This document shows positions 1-6,130 of a stretch of 6,685 bases of DNA, in pieces; position 1 is the stretch's first letter, and every line of letters starts with the position of its first letter. Position numbers and translations under genes: made by a program. Below the pieces are notes generated by a model. It was given only the letters and a program-made list of their open reading frames with translations. It ran no database searches and was not told the DNA's origin. The stretch comes from Chloroflexota bacterium (GTDB lineage Bacteria > Chloroflexota > Limnocylindria > Limnocylindrales > CSP1-4), in contig JAJYMP010000727.1 in assembly GCA_021786915.1 (NCBI GenBank), positions 1 through 6,685 on the forward strand, read 5' to 3'.

Positions 1-1260
1 CCCGGCCGCCAGGCTCGGCACGGCTCCAGCGCCCGCCGCCGCCAGGATCGCCGCGCCCACAACCGCCGTCTCGCCGACCACCGGCACGATGGCCGGCACG
101 CCCAGCACATCGGCCTTGATCCGGCCCCACAGGTCGCCCGGCGTCGGCCGCCCTGCGAGCCGCAGCGAGGTCATCGGCGCGCCCGCGGCGGCGAGCGGCT
201 CGGCGACGTGGCGCATCGCGAAGGCCGCCCCCTCGAGCACCGCGCGCACGAGGTGCCCGCGGCCGTGGCCCAGCGTCAGCCCCGCGAACGCGCCACGCGC
301 ACCCTCGTCGAACACCGGCGCCCGCTCCCCGGCCAGGTACGGCAGGAACAGCAGGCCCTCGGCGCCAGGCGGCACCGACGAGGCGGCCTCGAACAGCTCC
401 TCGAGCGTCCAGCGGTCGCCCAGGACCGAGGACCGCAGCCAGTCCACCGACGCGCCCAGCGCGGCCATCGCCCCGCCGACCGCCCATCGACCCGGCAGCG
501 GCGCCGGCGCGCAGTACAGCCCCGGCACCTGCACAGCACGGTCCGCGTAGATCGCGAGCCCACCGGACGTCCCGCCCGTGTCCACCGCGTCGCCGGGCTC
601 CAGCAGCCCGGCACCGAGCATCGACGCCGCCCCGTCATTCACCCCGCTGATCACCGGCGTCCCTGCGCGCAGGCCAAGCGCTGCCGCGGCCATCGCCCGA
701 AGCCCGCCCAGTGGCGACCCGACGGGTCGGGACGGCGGCACCTGCGAGGCCATGATCCCGGCGGCGCCGAGGGCCGCGGCGCCGGGTGCCGCCTCGTGAA
801 CCTGGAGCGAGGTCGACGCGACGCCGGTGAGCCACAGGCCCAGGGCGTCCCACGCCGGCAGCAGCCAGACCGCGCGCATGACGGCGGCAGGGTCCTCGCG
901 CGCCAGCCATGCCATCCGCGGCAGGAGCCCGAAGCCCGTGTCGCCGGGCCGGCGGTCCTGCCAGGTGATCGCCGGTCGAACGGCGAGCCCCGCGTCATCG
1001 GTCGCCACGAGGGTCGGCCCCTGCGTCACGCCGCAGATCGCCATCACCTCGACGCCGGTCAGGTCCAGCTGGCGCACCGCCGCGGAGAGCGCCGACCACC
1101 AGTCACCGGGATCCTGTTCCGCCCGCCCGTCCGGCCCGGTGTCCAGGCCGTACCCGGCGCGGCCCAGCCCCAGCACCCGCCCGTCGAGCCCGAGGCAGAC
1201 CGCCTTGGCCTCCGTGGTGCCGATGTCGAGACCCAGCGCCGCGCGGACGGGATCAGCCAC
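1..1260 (-). CDS. FGGY-family carbohydrate kinase, C-terminus cut by window edge
   Basis: This is a probable ATP-dependent cytoplasmic sugar kinase of the FGGY fold, most like the xylulokinase/gluconokinase group; the sugar cannot be read from the sequence. The 420 visible residues are open throughout. Motifs in order are the N-terminal phosphate loop LDIGTTEAK (11-19), the sugar-binding region TWQDRR (99-104), the probable catalytic Asp209 in SGVNDGAASMLGAG, the second phosphate loop DTGGTSGG (227-234), LPYLAGERAPVFD (306-318), EGAAFAMRH (343-351), and the adenosine region ending DLWGRIKADVLGVP (376-389). Family members are usually near 490-510 residues, so roughly 70-90 are missing to the left. 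The usual glycine-rich GGGA-x-S of the adenosine motif reads GRPTPG here, perhaps a subgroup trait. The GTG start at 1260 overlaps the upstream gene's stop by 8 nt and has a Shine-Dalgarno 9 nt upstream. The family is clear; the substrate is unknown. Confidence 0.93.
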   Translation of the reverse strand, partial: MADPVRAALGLDIGTTEAKAVCLGLDGRVLGLGRAGYGLDTGPDGRAEQDPGDWWSALSAAVRQLDLTGVEVMAICGVTQGPTLVATDDAGLAVRPAITWQDRRPGDTGFGLLPRMAWLAREDPAAVMRAVWLLPAWDALGLWLTGVASTSLQVHEAAPGAAALGAAGIMASQVPPSRPVGSPLGGLRAMAAAALGLRAGTPVISGVNDGAASMLGAGLLEPGDAVDTGGTSGGLAIYADRAVQVPGLYCAPAPLPGRWAVGGAMAALGASVDWLRSSVLGDRWTLEELFEAASSVPPGAEGLLFLPYLAGERAPVFDEGARGAFAGLTLGHGRGHLVRAVLEGAAFAMRHVAEPLAAAGAPMTSLRLAGRPTPGDLWGRIKADVLGVPAIVPVVGETAVVGAAILAAAGAGAVPSLAAG

Positions 1261-2986
1261 GGGACGCGACCTCCTCGGGGAGCAGGAACCAGCGGAGCGA
1301 TTCGAAGTCGGGCCCGAAGCTCGAGGCGGCGGCCGGCTCGACCGGACGCGCCAGCAGCGCTCGCGCCTCGGCCAGGTACTCGGCCAGCCGCGACTCCGGC
1401 TCGTGGTGGCGGTGCTGCGGATAGGCCATCCGCCCACCCGCGTACGAGATGTCGCGCAGCGACGCCGGCGGCTCCGGCAGGCCCGCCCGATGGCGCCACA
1501 TCCCGCCGGCCGCGTCGAACGTGTACAGCGGCAGCAGCCGCCAGCCGTCCGCTGCGACCAGGTCCACCGCGTCGAGAATGAACTCGAACACCGGCTCCGA
1601 GAGGAAGTAGTTGAAGTTGACCCGCACCCAGCCGGGCTTGATCCCCTCGCACCCGCTCGAGATCGCCCGCTCGAACGCCTGCGACTGCTCGAGGTCGATC
1701 CCCAGCAGCCGGTGCCCGTACGGTCCCGCGCACGAGCAGCCGCCGCGCGACTGGATCCCGAACAGGTCGTTGAGCAGCGCCACCACGAAGTTGTGGTGCA
1801 GGTACCGCGCCCCGTGGCGGACCACGAACGACACGATCGACAGGCGCTCCGCGGTGAGGCTGCCCAGGATCTCGATCGAGGGGTTGGCACCCCAACGGTG
1901 GAGCGCGCGGTGGATGAAGTCGGCCTCGCGCTCGCGGATCGCGTCTGTGCCCACGGCAGACTTGAGCCCGAACACGATCCCGGCCCGGATCGACTCCACG
2001 ATGGCCGGCGTGCCGCCCTCCTCGCGGTGCTCGATGTCGTCGAGGTAGACGTGCTCCTGCGGGTTGACGTAGAGCACGGTGCCCCCGCCGGGCATGGTGG
2101 GCACCCGGTTGCGGAACAAGTCCCGGCGCGCGACGAGCACGCCCGGCGTCCCCGGCCCGCCGATGAACTTGTGGGGCGAGATGAACACCGCGTCCTTGCC
2201 CGCGTCGGGGTCACCGGCCGGGTCCATCTCGATCGCCACGTACGGCGCCGCGGCCGCGAAGTCGAAGCAGGCCAGCGCGCCGTGCGCGTGCAGGAGGCGC
2301 GCGATGGCCGCCGTGTCGGACACGATCCCGGTCACGTTCGAGGCGGCCGAGAACGAGCCGATCCTGAGCGGGCGCGCCTCGAACCGCCCCAGCTCCGCCT
2401 CGAGCTGGGCGAGGTCGATCTCGCCGTCCGCGTCCTCGTGGATCGTGACCACGTCCGCGATCGACTCCCTCCACGGCAGCTCGTTGCTGTGGTGCTCGTA
2501 CGGGCCGATGAACACGACCGGCCGCTCTGCCTCGGGAATCTGCGCCCGGAACCCGTACCGGTCCTCGAGCACGGACGGCAGCCGCAGCCCCAGGACGTCC
2601 ACGAGCTTGTTGATCGCCGCGGTGGACCCGGAGCCGCAGAAGATCACCGCGTGCCGCTCGTGATCGCCGCCCACGCCCTCGAGCACCGCCCGTCGCGCCT
2701 CCTCCCGGAAGCGGCTGGTCTGGAGTCCCGTCCCCGACGACTCGGTGTGCGTGTTCGCGTACAGCGGCAGCACCGCGTCGCGGATGTAGTCCTCGATGAA
2801 CGAGAGGCTCCGCCCCGACGCGGTGTAGTCCGCATAGGTCACGCGCCGCACCCCGAACGGCCCCGCCACCGCCTCGTCGTCGCCCACCACGGACGCCCGG
2901 ACGAGGTCGACGAGGGCGTGCCGATCCGGCGTTCGGCGGGGGTGGTGGTGCTCGGGCGCGCGGGCCGTCGGGCCGTCGGGGTCCAT
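1253..2986 (-). CDS. Class V aminotransferase-fold PLP enzyme, cysteine desulfurase/selenocysteine lyase-like
   Basis: This 577-residue cytoplasmic PLP enzyme belongs to the fold-type I, class V group (CsdA/SufS-like). Visible hallmarks are the phosphate-binding GSGSTAAINK (118-127), EHHSN (164-168) with the His expected to stack on the cofactor, Asp242 in FDFAAAAP for the pyridine nitrogen, and SPHKF (270-274) with Lys273 as the PLP lysine. RGGCSCAGPYGH (414-425) carries Cys417 and Cys419 in the loop where desulfurases keep the active cysteine. It is longer than the ~400-residue SufS/CsdA: there are about 50 residues before the core and a C-terminal extension of about 100 (480-577) with YTFD, AGGMWRH and a final SLRWFLLPEE. 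The ATG at 2986 follows a TAGACT -10-like box and no good Shine-Dalgarno, so it may be leaderless. The gene leads the operon with the FGGY kinase. Cys-dependent desulfuration is inferred; a true aminotransferase, lyase or epimerase of this superfamily is possible. Confidence 0.92.
   Translation of the reverse strand: MDPDGPTARAPEHHHPRRTPDRHALVDLVRASVVGDDEAVAGPFGVRRVTYADYTASGRSLSFIEDYIRDAVLPLYANTHTESSGTGLQTSRFREEARRAVLEGVGGDHERHAVIFCGSGSTAAINKLVDVLGLRLPSVLEDRYGFRAQIPEAERPVVFIGPYEHHSNELPWRESIADVVTIHEDADGEIDLAQLEAELGRFEARPLRIGSFSAASNVTGIVSDTAAIARLLHAHGALACFDFAAAAPYVAIEMDPAGDPDAGKDAVFISPHKFIGGPGTPGVLVARRDLFRNRVPTMPGGGTVLYVNPQEHVYLDDIEHREEGGTPAIVESIRAGIVFGLKSAVGTDAIREREADFIHRALHRWGANPSIEILGSLTAERLSIVSFVVRHGARYLHHNFVVALLNDLFGIQSRGGCSCAGPYGHRLLGIDLEQSQAFERAISSGCEGIKPGWVRVNFNYFLSEPVFEFILDAVDLVAADGWRLLPLYTFDAAGGMWRHRAGLPEPPASLRDISYAGGRMAYPQHRHHEPESRLAEYLAEARALLARPVEPAAASSFGPDFESLRWFLLPEEVASRG
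1269..1276 (-). promoter_or_regulatory. Shine-Dalgarno for the FGGY kinase, inside the upstream gene
   Basis: On the minus strand this reads GAGGAGGT, with its GGAGG core 9 nt before the GTG start at 1260. It lies in the last codons of the aminotransferase gene. The shared octamer GTGGCTGA holds the kinase start and the aminotransferase stop. The site supports the GTG start and suggests translational coupling of the two genes. Confidence 0.75.
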
Positions 2987-2994
2987 GGCGCCTG

Positions 2995-3000
2995 AGTCTA
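2995..3000 (-). promoter_or_regulatory. Possible -10 box for the aminotransferase-kinase operon
   Basis: On the minus strand this reads TAGACT, fitting the TAnnnT core of a -10 element. It ends 8 nt before the ATG at 2986. No convincing -35 hexamer lies 16-18 nt upstream, and only a weak AGG precedes the ATG. The arrangement suggests a leaderless or nearly leaderless mRNA; this is inferred from spacing alone. Confidence 0.35.
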
Positions 3001-3123
3001 TCGGCTATGAATGTCCCACCTCTCGCGGAGGGCGTAGGGTGCGCCCACCGGACGAGGGGCGTCGAGGCACACCAACGACGGGCAGGCCGTGGCCCCAGAT
3101 GTCCCGATCCGCTGGTCCCTCGC

Positions 3124-3244
3124 CGGCTGAGTCGCGTCGGGTTCAGGAGCGCCTCCCGCGCGCACGGGCCGCGCCGCGGACCCCCGGTCCGGGCCGGCGC
3201 CCGCGCACGCCGCCACGCTGGGCGACCCCAGCACGACTCAGCCG
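3124..3244. repeat. Inverted repeat A, 11-bp perfect arms
   Basis: The left arm CGGCTGAGTCG at 3124-3134 is exactly complementary to CGACTCAGCCG at 3234-3244, with 99 nt between the arms. The arms are less GC-dominated than their surroundings, so the match is less likely to be compositional noise. The right arm starts 1 nt after a perfect 6-bp hairpin (3217-3232). Confidence 0.7.
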
Positions 3245-3272
3245 CCCGCGCGCGGCGGGGGTCCGGCGCGGC
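3168..3272. repeat. Inverted repeat B, 16-bp arms with a 2-nt bulge, interleaved with repeat A
   Basis: The left arm at 3168-3185 (GCCGCGCCGCGGACCCCC) pairs along all 16 bases of the right arm at 3257-3272 (GGGGGTCCGGCGCGGC), with one CG dinucleotide bulged from the left arm. The left arm lies inside repeat A and the right arm outside it, giving the order A-B-A'-B'. This is the topology of a pseudoknot, not of nested hairpins. Both arms are very GC-rich, so local hairpins (3178-3190, 3242-3258) compete with the long helix. Confidence 0.65.
3217..3232. repeat. Perfect 6-bp hairpin with a CGAC loop
   Basis: GCTGGG (3217-3222), loop CGAC, then CCCAGC (3227-3232). No T-run follows on the plus strand or precedes it for the minus strand, so it is not a canonical intrinsic terminator. 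It sits directly beside the right arm of inverted repeat A. Confidence 0.6.
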
Positions 3273-3372
3273 AACCAGCGGGCGACTTCAAGACCGGGCA
3301 GGGCTAGTGGACGTGAGAGCCCGGCAGTCTATCTGGCCGCCCCTGCGACTTGACCGGTAGCGCCTCCTGAGC

Positions 3373-3382
3373 GCGGATCCGC
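3373..3382. repeat. 10-bp perfect palindrome
   Basis: GCGGATCCGC is its own reverse complement and lies about 50 nt before the first codon of the transposase remnant. It could be a protein-binding site or chance; no second copy is seen in the window. Confidence 0.4.
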
Positions 3383-3434
3383 AGTCAGGTGTCGTGTCGC
3401 CCGAGCTGGTGTCAGCTTCCACGGAGGAGCAGCC

Positions 3435-3901
3435 ATGCGCACGAGGGCGATCGCCTCGGACAGGCGCAAGACCGACGACATCGACGCCGCCACACTCGCC
3501 GAGCTGCTCGCCGCCGACTACCTGCCGCCGGTCTGGCAGCCCGACGAGGCGACCCGGCGGCTGCGCCGGCTGACGGCGCACCGCTCAGGCCTCGTCCGCG
3601 ACCGGACGGCCGTGCGCAACCGGGTCGCCGCAGTGCTCTCGCGGCACCTCGTGCGGGCCCCGATGACCGACGTGCTCGGCGTCCGCGGACGCGCCTGGCT
3701 CGGGGCGCTGGAGCTGCCACCCGACGAGCGGCTGACCCTCGACGCCGGTCCCTGTCCGAACAGGTCGCGGCGGCCGAGCAGGCGATCGCGACCGCCGCCG
3801 TCGACGACCCACGCGTCCGGCGGCTGCTCACGATCCCGGGCGTCGGCCTCGTCGTCGCGGCCTCGATCCTCGCCGTCGTGGGCGGCATCGACCGCCTCGC
3901 C
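3435..3901 (+). pseudogene. IS110-family transposase remnant (N-truncated, frameshifted, C-truncated)
   Basis: The frame beginning at 3435 reads RTRAIASDRRKTDDIDAATLAELL, then LPPVWQPDEATRRLRRLTAHRSG, a close match to the middle of IS110-type DEDD transposases, ending at PPDERLTLDA near 3746. The homology then moves to another frame from 3749 (SLSEQVAAAEQAIA, then DDPRVRRLLTIPGVGLVVAASILA), the start of the transposase_20 domain with its helix-hairpin-helix. It fades after GGIDRLA at 3901. The last two acidic residues of the DEDD tetrad are present (KTDDID, Asp14 and Asp17). The first Asp and Glu (about 80-100 residues upstream in intact proteins) and the C-terminal catalytic serine domain are absent. 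A GGAGG lies 7-8 nt before the ATG, but this start falls mid-protein. The element is inactive. Its ends cannot be placed, as IS110 elements usually lack terminal inverted repeats. Confidence 0.85.
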
Positions 3902-4121
3902 GGGCGCGAAGGGACGCGGCCATCGCAACGGGGAGCGACTGGGTTCAGCCACGACCGGGGTCGGGCAAGGCTGCGCGGCGGGGACGATCCCCATCACCCC
4001 GCCCTTCGCCAGGCGATTGACCGCGTCCAGCGCGACCATACACCGCCGTCAGGCGCTTGACACGTTCATCCGCAGGGGATCGGCAATCGCGCCACGGCGC
4101 GGTCGCCCCGGATCCACTCCC
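3902..4121 (+). other. Non-coding stretch between the transposase remnant and the lysozyme gene
   Basis: No frame continues the IS110 homology and no other gene is recognised. Open frames read through on both strands because of high GC, but their products are low-complexity. The right end holds two palindromic elements just beyond the lysozyme stop codon. The stretch may include decayed IS110 sequence and the lysozyme 3' untranslated region. Confidence 0.55.
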
Positions 4122-4134
4122 CTACGGGATCCGG
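4089..4134 (-). terminator. Two hairpins at the lysozyme 3' end, possible atypical terminator
   Basis: CCGGATCC (4108-4115) pairs with GGATCCGG (4127-4134), an 8-bp stem with an 11-nt loop that contains the TAG stop of the lysozyme gene. Just downstream on the minus strand is GCGCC-GT-GGCGC (4089-4100). No run of T follows either stem, so a classical intrinsic terminator is not supported. A U-tract-independent terminator or an mRNA-stabilising end is possible. Confidence 0.35.
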
Positions 4135-6077
4135 TACGGCGTGAGGTTGGCGTAGTGGAAGCGGTCCATGTCCACCCGCCCGCTGATCCCGGGCACGGTC
4201 CCAGAGCTGGTCCACTGCCAGAACGTCCAGCTGTAGCCGCCCCAGTTCGATGCGGGCACCGATGGGGACGTAGCAGAGGTCCAGTGCGCGATCCACAGCG
4301 TGCGGAACCCATTCAGGTCGAACCAGGTGGTGTTGCCCATGTAGGTACTCCAGAACGACGGCGATGTGTAGATCGTCGCCCGCTGGCCGGTCCGCTGGTA
4401 GACGCGGTACATCCACTTCTTGACCCAGGTCTGCAGGTTGGCTGCAGACAGGCCGTTCGTGGTCTCGAGGTCGAGCACCGGGACCAGATCGCCGGACCGC
4501 GGCTGGGCCACGTTGACGAAGTAGTCGGCCTCGGCCTCGGCCTGGCCCAGCGTGGTGCTGGGCTGCGCGAAGTCGTAGGCGCCGATGACGATGCCGTTGG
4601 CGTTGGCGTTGACGCGGTTGGAGGCGTACGTGGGATCCGTGTAGTCGCCGCCCTCCGAGGCCTTCATGTACGAGAACGTGACGCCGGAGCCCGCCACCTT
4701 GCCCCAGTCGATCGTCCCCTGCCAGTTGCTCACGTCGACGCCGGACACGCACTTCCAGGGCGCGGGCGTGGGCACGGGCGTGGGCGTGGGCGTGGGCGTG
4801 GGCGACGTTGAGGCGGACGCGCTCGGGTTCGGCGTCGGCGTTGGCGTGGGCAGGGGCGTGGGCGAGGGTGAGGGCGGCGGGAAGCACGCATTCTGCTGCA
4901 CTGGCGGCGGGGTGCCGATCGGGATCGGCGTCATCGTCGGCGTGGGCGTGGGCGTGGGCGTGGGGGTTGGCGTGGGCTTGGGGGTCGGGCTCGGGGCAAC
5001 GGCGTCACTGGGCGCGGCCGAGACGCTGGGCGCCGCCGTGACGGGGGGCACTGGCGTCGGCGTCGGGGCGACGGCGGGCTTCGCGGACGTCATCGTTCCC
5101 GTCGCGACATAGACGTAGCTGACGCCGTACAGGGAGGAGGTGCTATGGCCGTTCACGCTGGTCACTCGATACCAGGCGGTGCCACTGGTGCTCGTTGGGC
5201 ATGCGACCGACCACGATGTCCCCGTCACGGCGCCGTACACGACCAGCGTGGCGCCCTGGGGGAGATTGGCCTTGATGGTGGCCGTCGTCGACGGACTGGC
5301 CCGGAGGTAGGTGCTGCTGCAGGCCGTGTAGAGCGTGGCAGGCACGATCACGGTCTTGAACAGGCTCGTGGCGGCGTAGAGGTAGGAGACACCGTAGAGC
5401 GACTTGACCGACCTGCCGCCGATCGCGCTGATGCGGTACCAGCTGGAGCCGGACTTCGAGAGGCCCGCGCAGTACGTGCTCCAGCGGCCGCCGCTGACGG
5501 TTGCCACCGCCGTGACGCGGGCGGTCGTCCCGAGGCGGACCTTGAGCGCAGCGGTGGTCGAGGCGCTCGTGCGCAGGGTCACGCCGCTGCACAGGGCTGC
5601 CAGCGTGGACGAGGTGGTCGCGGCCGCGTACAGCGTGGTCGCGGTCGCGACGGTCTTGAACAGGCTCGAGGCGGCGTAGAGGTAGGAGACGCCGTAGAGC
5701 GACTTGACCGACCTGCCGCCGATGGCGCTGATGCGGAACCACTTGGAGCCGGACTTCGAGGCGCCCGCGCAGTACGTGCTCCAGCGGCCGCCGCTGACGC
5801 TCGTCGGGACGGTGACGCGGACGTTCACCCCCAGGCGGACCTTGAGCGTCGCCCAGGTGTAGGGGCTCGTGCGCAGTGCCACGCCGCTGCAGCGGGTGGC
5901 GAGCGTGGACGAGGCGTCCGCCATGCTCGGGAAGGCATAGCTGCCGAACGACATGACGACGAGCAGGGTGACCAGCAGACCGACGAAGGCTGGAAGGTGG
6001 CGCCTCGAGCGCCCCCGGGACGAAACAGGTCCGGTGGGTATGGCGGGGGCAGCGGGAACGGCGCGCAGATCCGACAC
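4122..6077 (-). CDS. Exported GH25 lysozyme with three SH3-like repeats and a Pro/Thr linker
   Basis: This is a probable peptidoglycan muramidase (GH25 cleaves the MurNAc-GlcNAc beta-1,4 bond) acting outside the membrane. Positions below use the GTG start (651 residues). An Arg-rich N-terminus (20-27) precedes one hydrophobic segment (about 30-49), a signal peptide or anchor, with possible cleavage near ADA (53-55). Three SH3-like, wall-binding-type repeats follow (about 58-146, 158-246, 248-328), each with a cysteine pair (63/103, 163/203, 253/293). A Pro/Thr linker (about 335-442) precedes the GH25 domain (443-651). That domain shows GVDVSNWQG with Asp448, PVLDLETTNG with Asp536 and Glu538 (probable catalytic acid), WTFWQW (617-622) and VDMDRF (635-640). 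Cys398 and Cys443 bracket part of the linker. I prefer GTG at 6077 because AAGGAGGAG precedes it; an in-frame ATG at 6149 would add 24 residues but lies in a hairpin. Wall turnover is the likely role. Confidence 0.9.
   Translation of the reverse strand: MSDLRAVPAAPAIPTGPVSSRGRSRRHLPAFVGLLVTLLVVMSFGSYAFPSMADASSTLATRCSGVALRTSPYTWATLKVRLGVNVRVTVPTSVSGGRWSTYCAGASKSGSKWFRISAIGGRSVKSLYGVSYLYAASSLFKTVATATTLYAAATTSSTLAALCSGVTLRTSASTTAALKVRLGTTARVTAVATVSGGRWSTYCAGLSKSGSSWYRISAIGGRSVKSLYGVSYLYAATSLFKTVIVPATLYTACSSTYLRASPSTTATIKANLPQGATLVVYGAVTGTSWSVACPTSTSGTAWYRVTSVNGHSTSSLYGVSYVYVATGTMTSAKPAVAPTPTPVPPVTAAPSVSAAPSDAVAPSPTPKPTPTPTPTPTPTPTMTPIPIGTPPPVQQNACFPPPSPSPTPLPTPTPTPNPSASASTSPTPTPTPTPVPTPAPWKCVSGVDVSNWQGTIDWGKVAGSGVTFSYMKASEGGDYTDPTYASNRVNANANGIVIGAYDFAQPSTTLGQAEAEADYFVNVAQPRSGDLVPVLDLETTNGLSAANLQTWVKKWMYRVYQRTGQRATIYTSPSFWSTYMGNTTWFDLNGFRTLWIAHWTSATSPSVPASNWGGYSWTFWQWTSSGTVPGISGRVDMDRFHYANLTPYRIP
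4758..4802. repeat. Hexamer microsatellite GGGCGT, eight GGG runs at exact 6-nt period
   Basis: GGG triplets start at 4758, 4764, 4770, 4776, 4782, 4788, 4794 and 4800, separated by CGC, CGT or CAC. The minus strand encodes the C-terminal part of the Thr-Pro linker of the lysozyme. The plus (template) strand fits the canonical G-quadruplex pattern G3N3G3N3G3N3G3. Such tracts often change length by slippage. Confidence 0.85.
4944..4996. repeat. Second G-run repeat in the linker
   Basis: GGG or longer runs recur at 4944, 4950, 4956, 4962, 4974, 4980, 4987 and 4993, mostly 6 nt apart but with irregular units. On the minus strand this encodes the longer TP-repeat block before TMTPIPIG. It is more decayed than the tract at 4758-4802 but also has G-quadruplex-forming potential on the plus strand. 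Confidence 0.75.
5341..5940. repeat. Tandem 300-bp duplication encoding SH3-like repeats 1 and 2
   Basis: Units 5341-5640 and 5641-5940 align at an exact 300-bp (100-residue) offset without gaps. By hand count, 5351-5520 and 5651-5820 match at 154 of 170 positions; the next 60 bases match at 45. Both encode blocks such as GGRWSTYCAG and RISAIGGRSVKSLYGVSYLY. The third protein repeat (about 5094-5336) is clearly more diverged in sequence and spacing. A relatively recent in-frame duplication, or gene conversion between the two units, explains this. Confidence 0.88.
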
Positions 6078-6085
6078 GAACGGGG

Positions 6086-6094
6086 CTCCTCCTT
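6086..6094 (-). promoter_or_regulatory. Shine-Dalgarno that decides the lysozyme start
   Basis: The minus strand reads AAGGAGGAG, ending 8 nt before the GTG at 6077. It is the strongest ribosome-binding site in the window. It favours GTG6077 over the upstream in-frame ATG6149, which has no comparable site. Confidence 0.75.
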
Positions 6095-6130
6095 GCTGGG
6101 AAGAGGTTCGCCGCCCGCGGGGACGGCGTC

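Larger units (their letters stand above)
2987..3434 (+). other. Gene-free, hairpin-rich region between the aminotransferase and the IS110 remnant
   Basis: No reading frame here resembles a known protein. Open frames exist on both strands, but they encode Arg/Pro/Ala-rich low-complexity sequence typical of non-coding high-GC DNA. The stretch holds two long interleaved inverted repeats (listed separately), a GCTGGG-CGAC-CCCAGC hairpin (3217-3232), a GGACC-CCC-GGTCC hairpin (3178-3190), a GCGGATCCGC palindrome (3373-3382), and an imperfect direct repeat of GCGACTT...GACCGG (3282-3297 and 3345-3357, the first with CAA inserted). It may contain the promoter region of the minus-strand operon, the left part of an old IS110 insertion, or a structured RNA. 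I cannot tell which from the sequence. Confidence 0.6.

Noticed and set aside
827..2995. A 722-residue open frame on the plus strand.
   Set aside because: It is antisense to the aminotransferase and kinase, encodes Arg/Val/Asp-rich sequence with no recognisable domain, and is explained by high-GC codon bias on the opposite strand.
2998..3234. A 78-residue minus-strand open frame just upstream of the aminotransferase.
   Set aside because: It has no family resemblance or good ribosome-binding site, and it runs through the inverted repeats. It reads as chance in GC-rich DNA.
2985..3360. Overlapping plus-strand open frames upstream of the transposase remnant.
   Set aside because: Their composition is dominated by Arg, Pro, Ala and Gly in two frames at once, which is typical of non-coding high-GC sequence.
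3000..3434. tRNA, tmRNA, RNase P RNA or SRP RNA in the structured region.
   Set aside because: None of the conserved sequence elements of these RNAs that I could look for is visible.
3435..4811. A 458-residue open frame starting at the transposase remnant.
   Set aside because: Only the first ~104 residues are IS110-like. After the frameshift at 3746-3749 it is out of frame, and then antisense to the lysozyme.
4066..4887. A 273-residue minus-strand frame rich in His and Ala (AHAHAHAH).
   Set aside because: It is a frame-shifted shadow of the lysozyme's linker and GH25 domain, which carry the recognisable motifs in the other frame.
4758..4996. The regularly spaced GGGCGT repeats as a CRISPR array.
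   Set aside because: The units are 6 nt long without spacers and encode an ordinary Thr-Pro linker.
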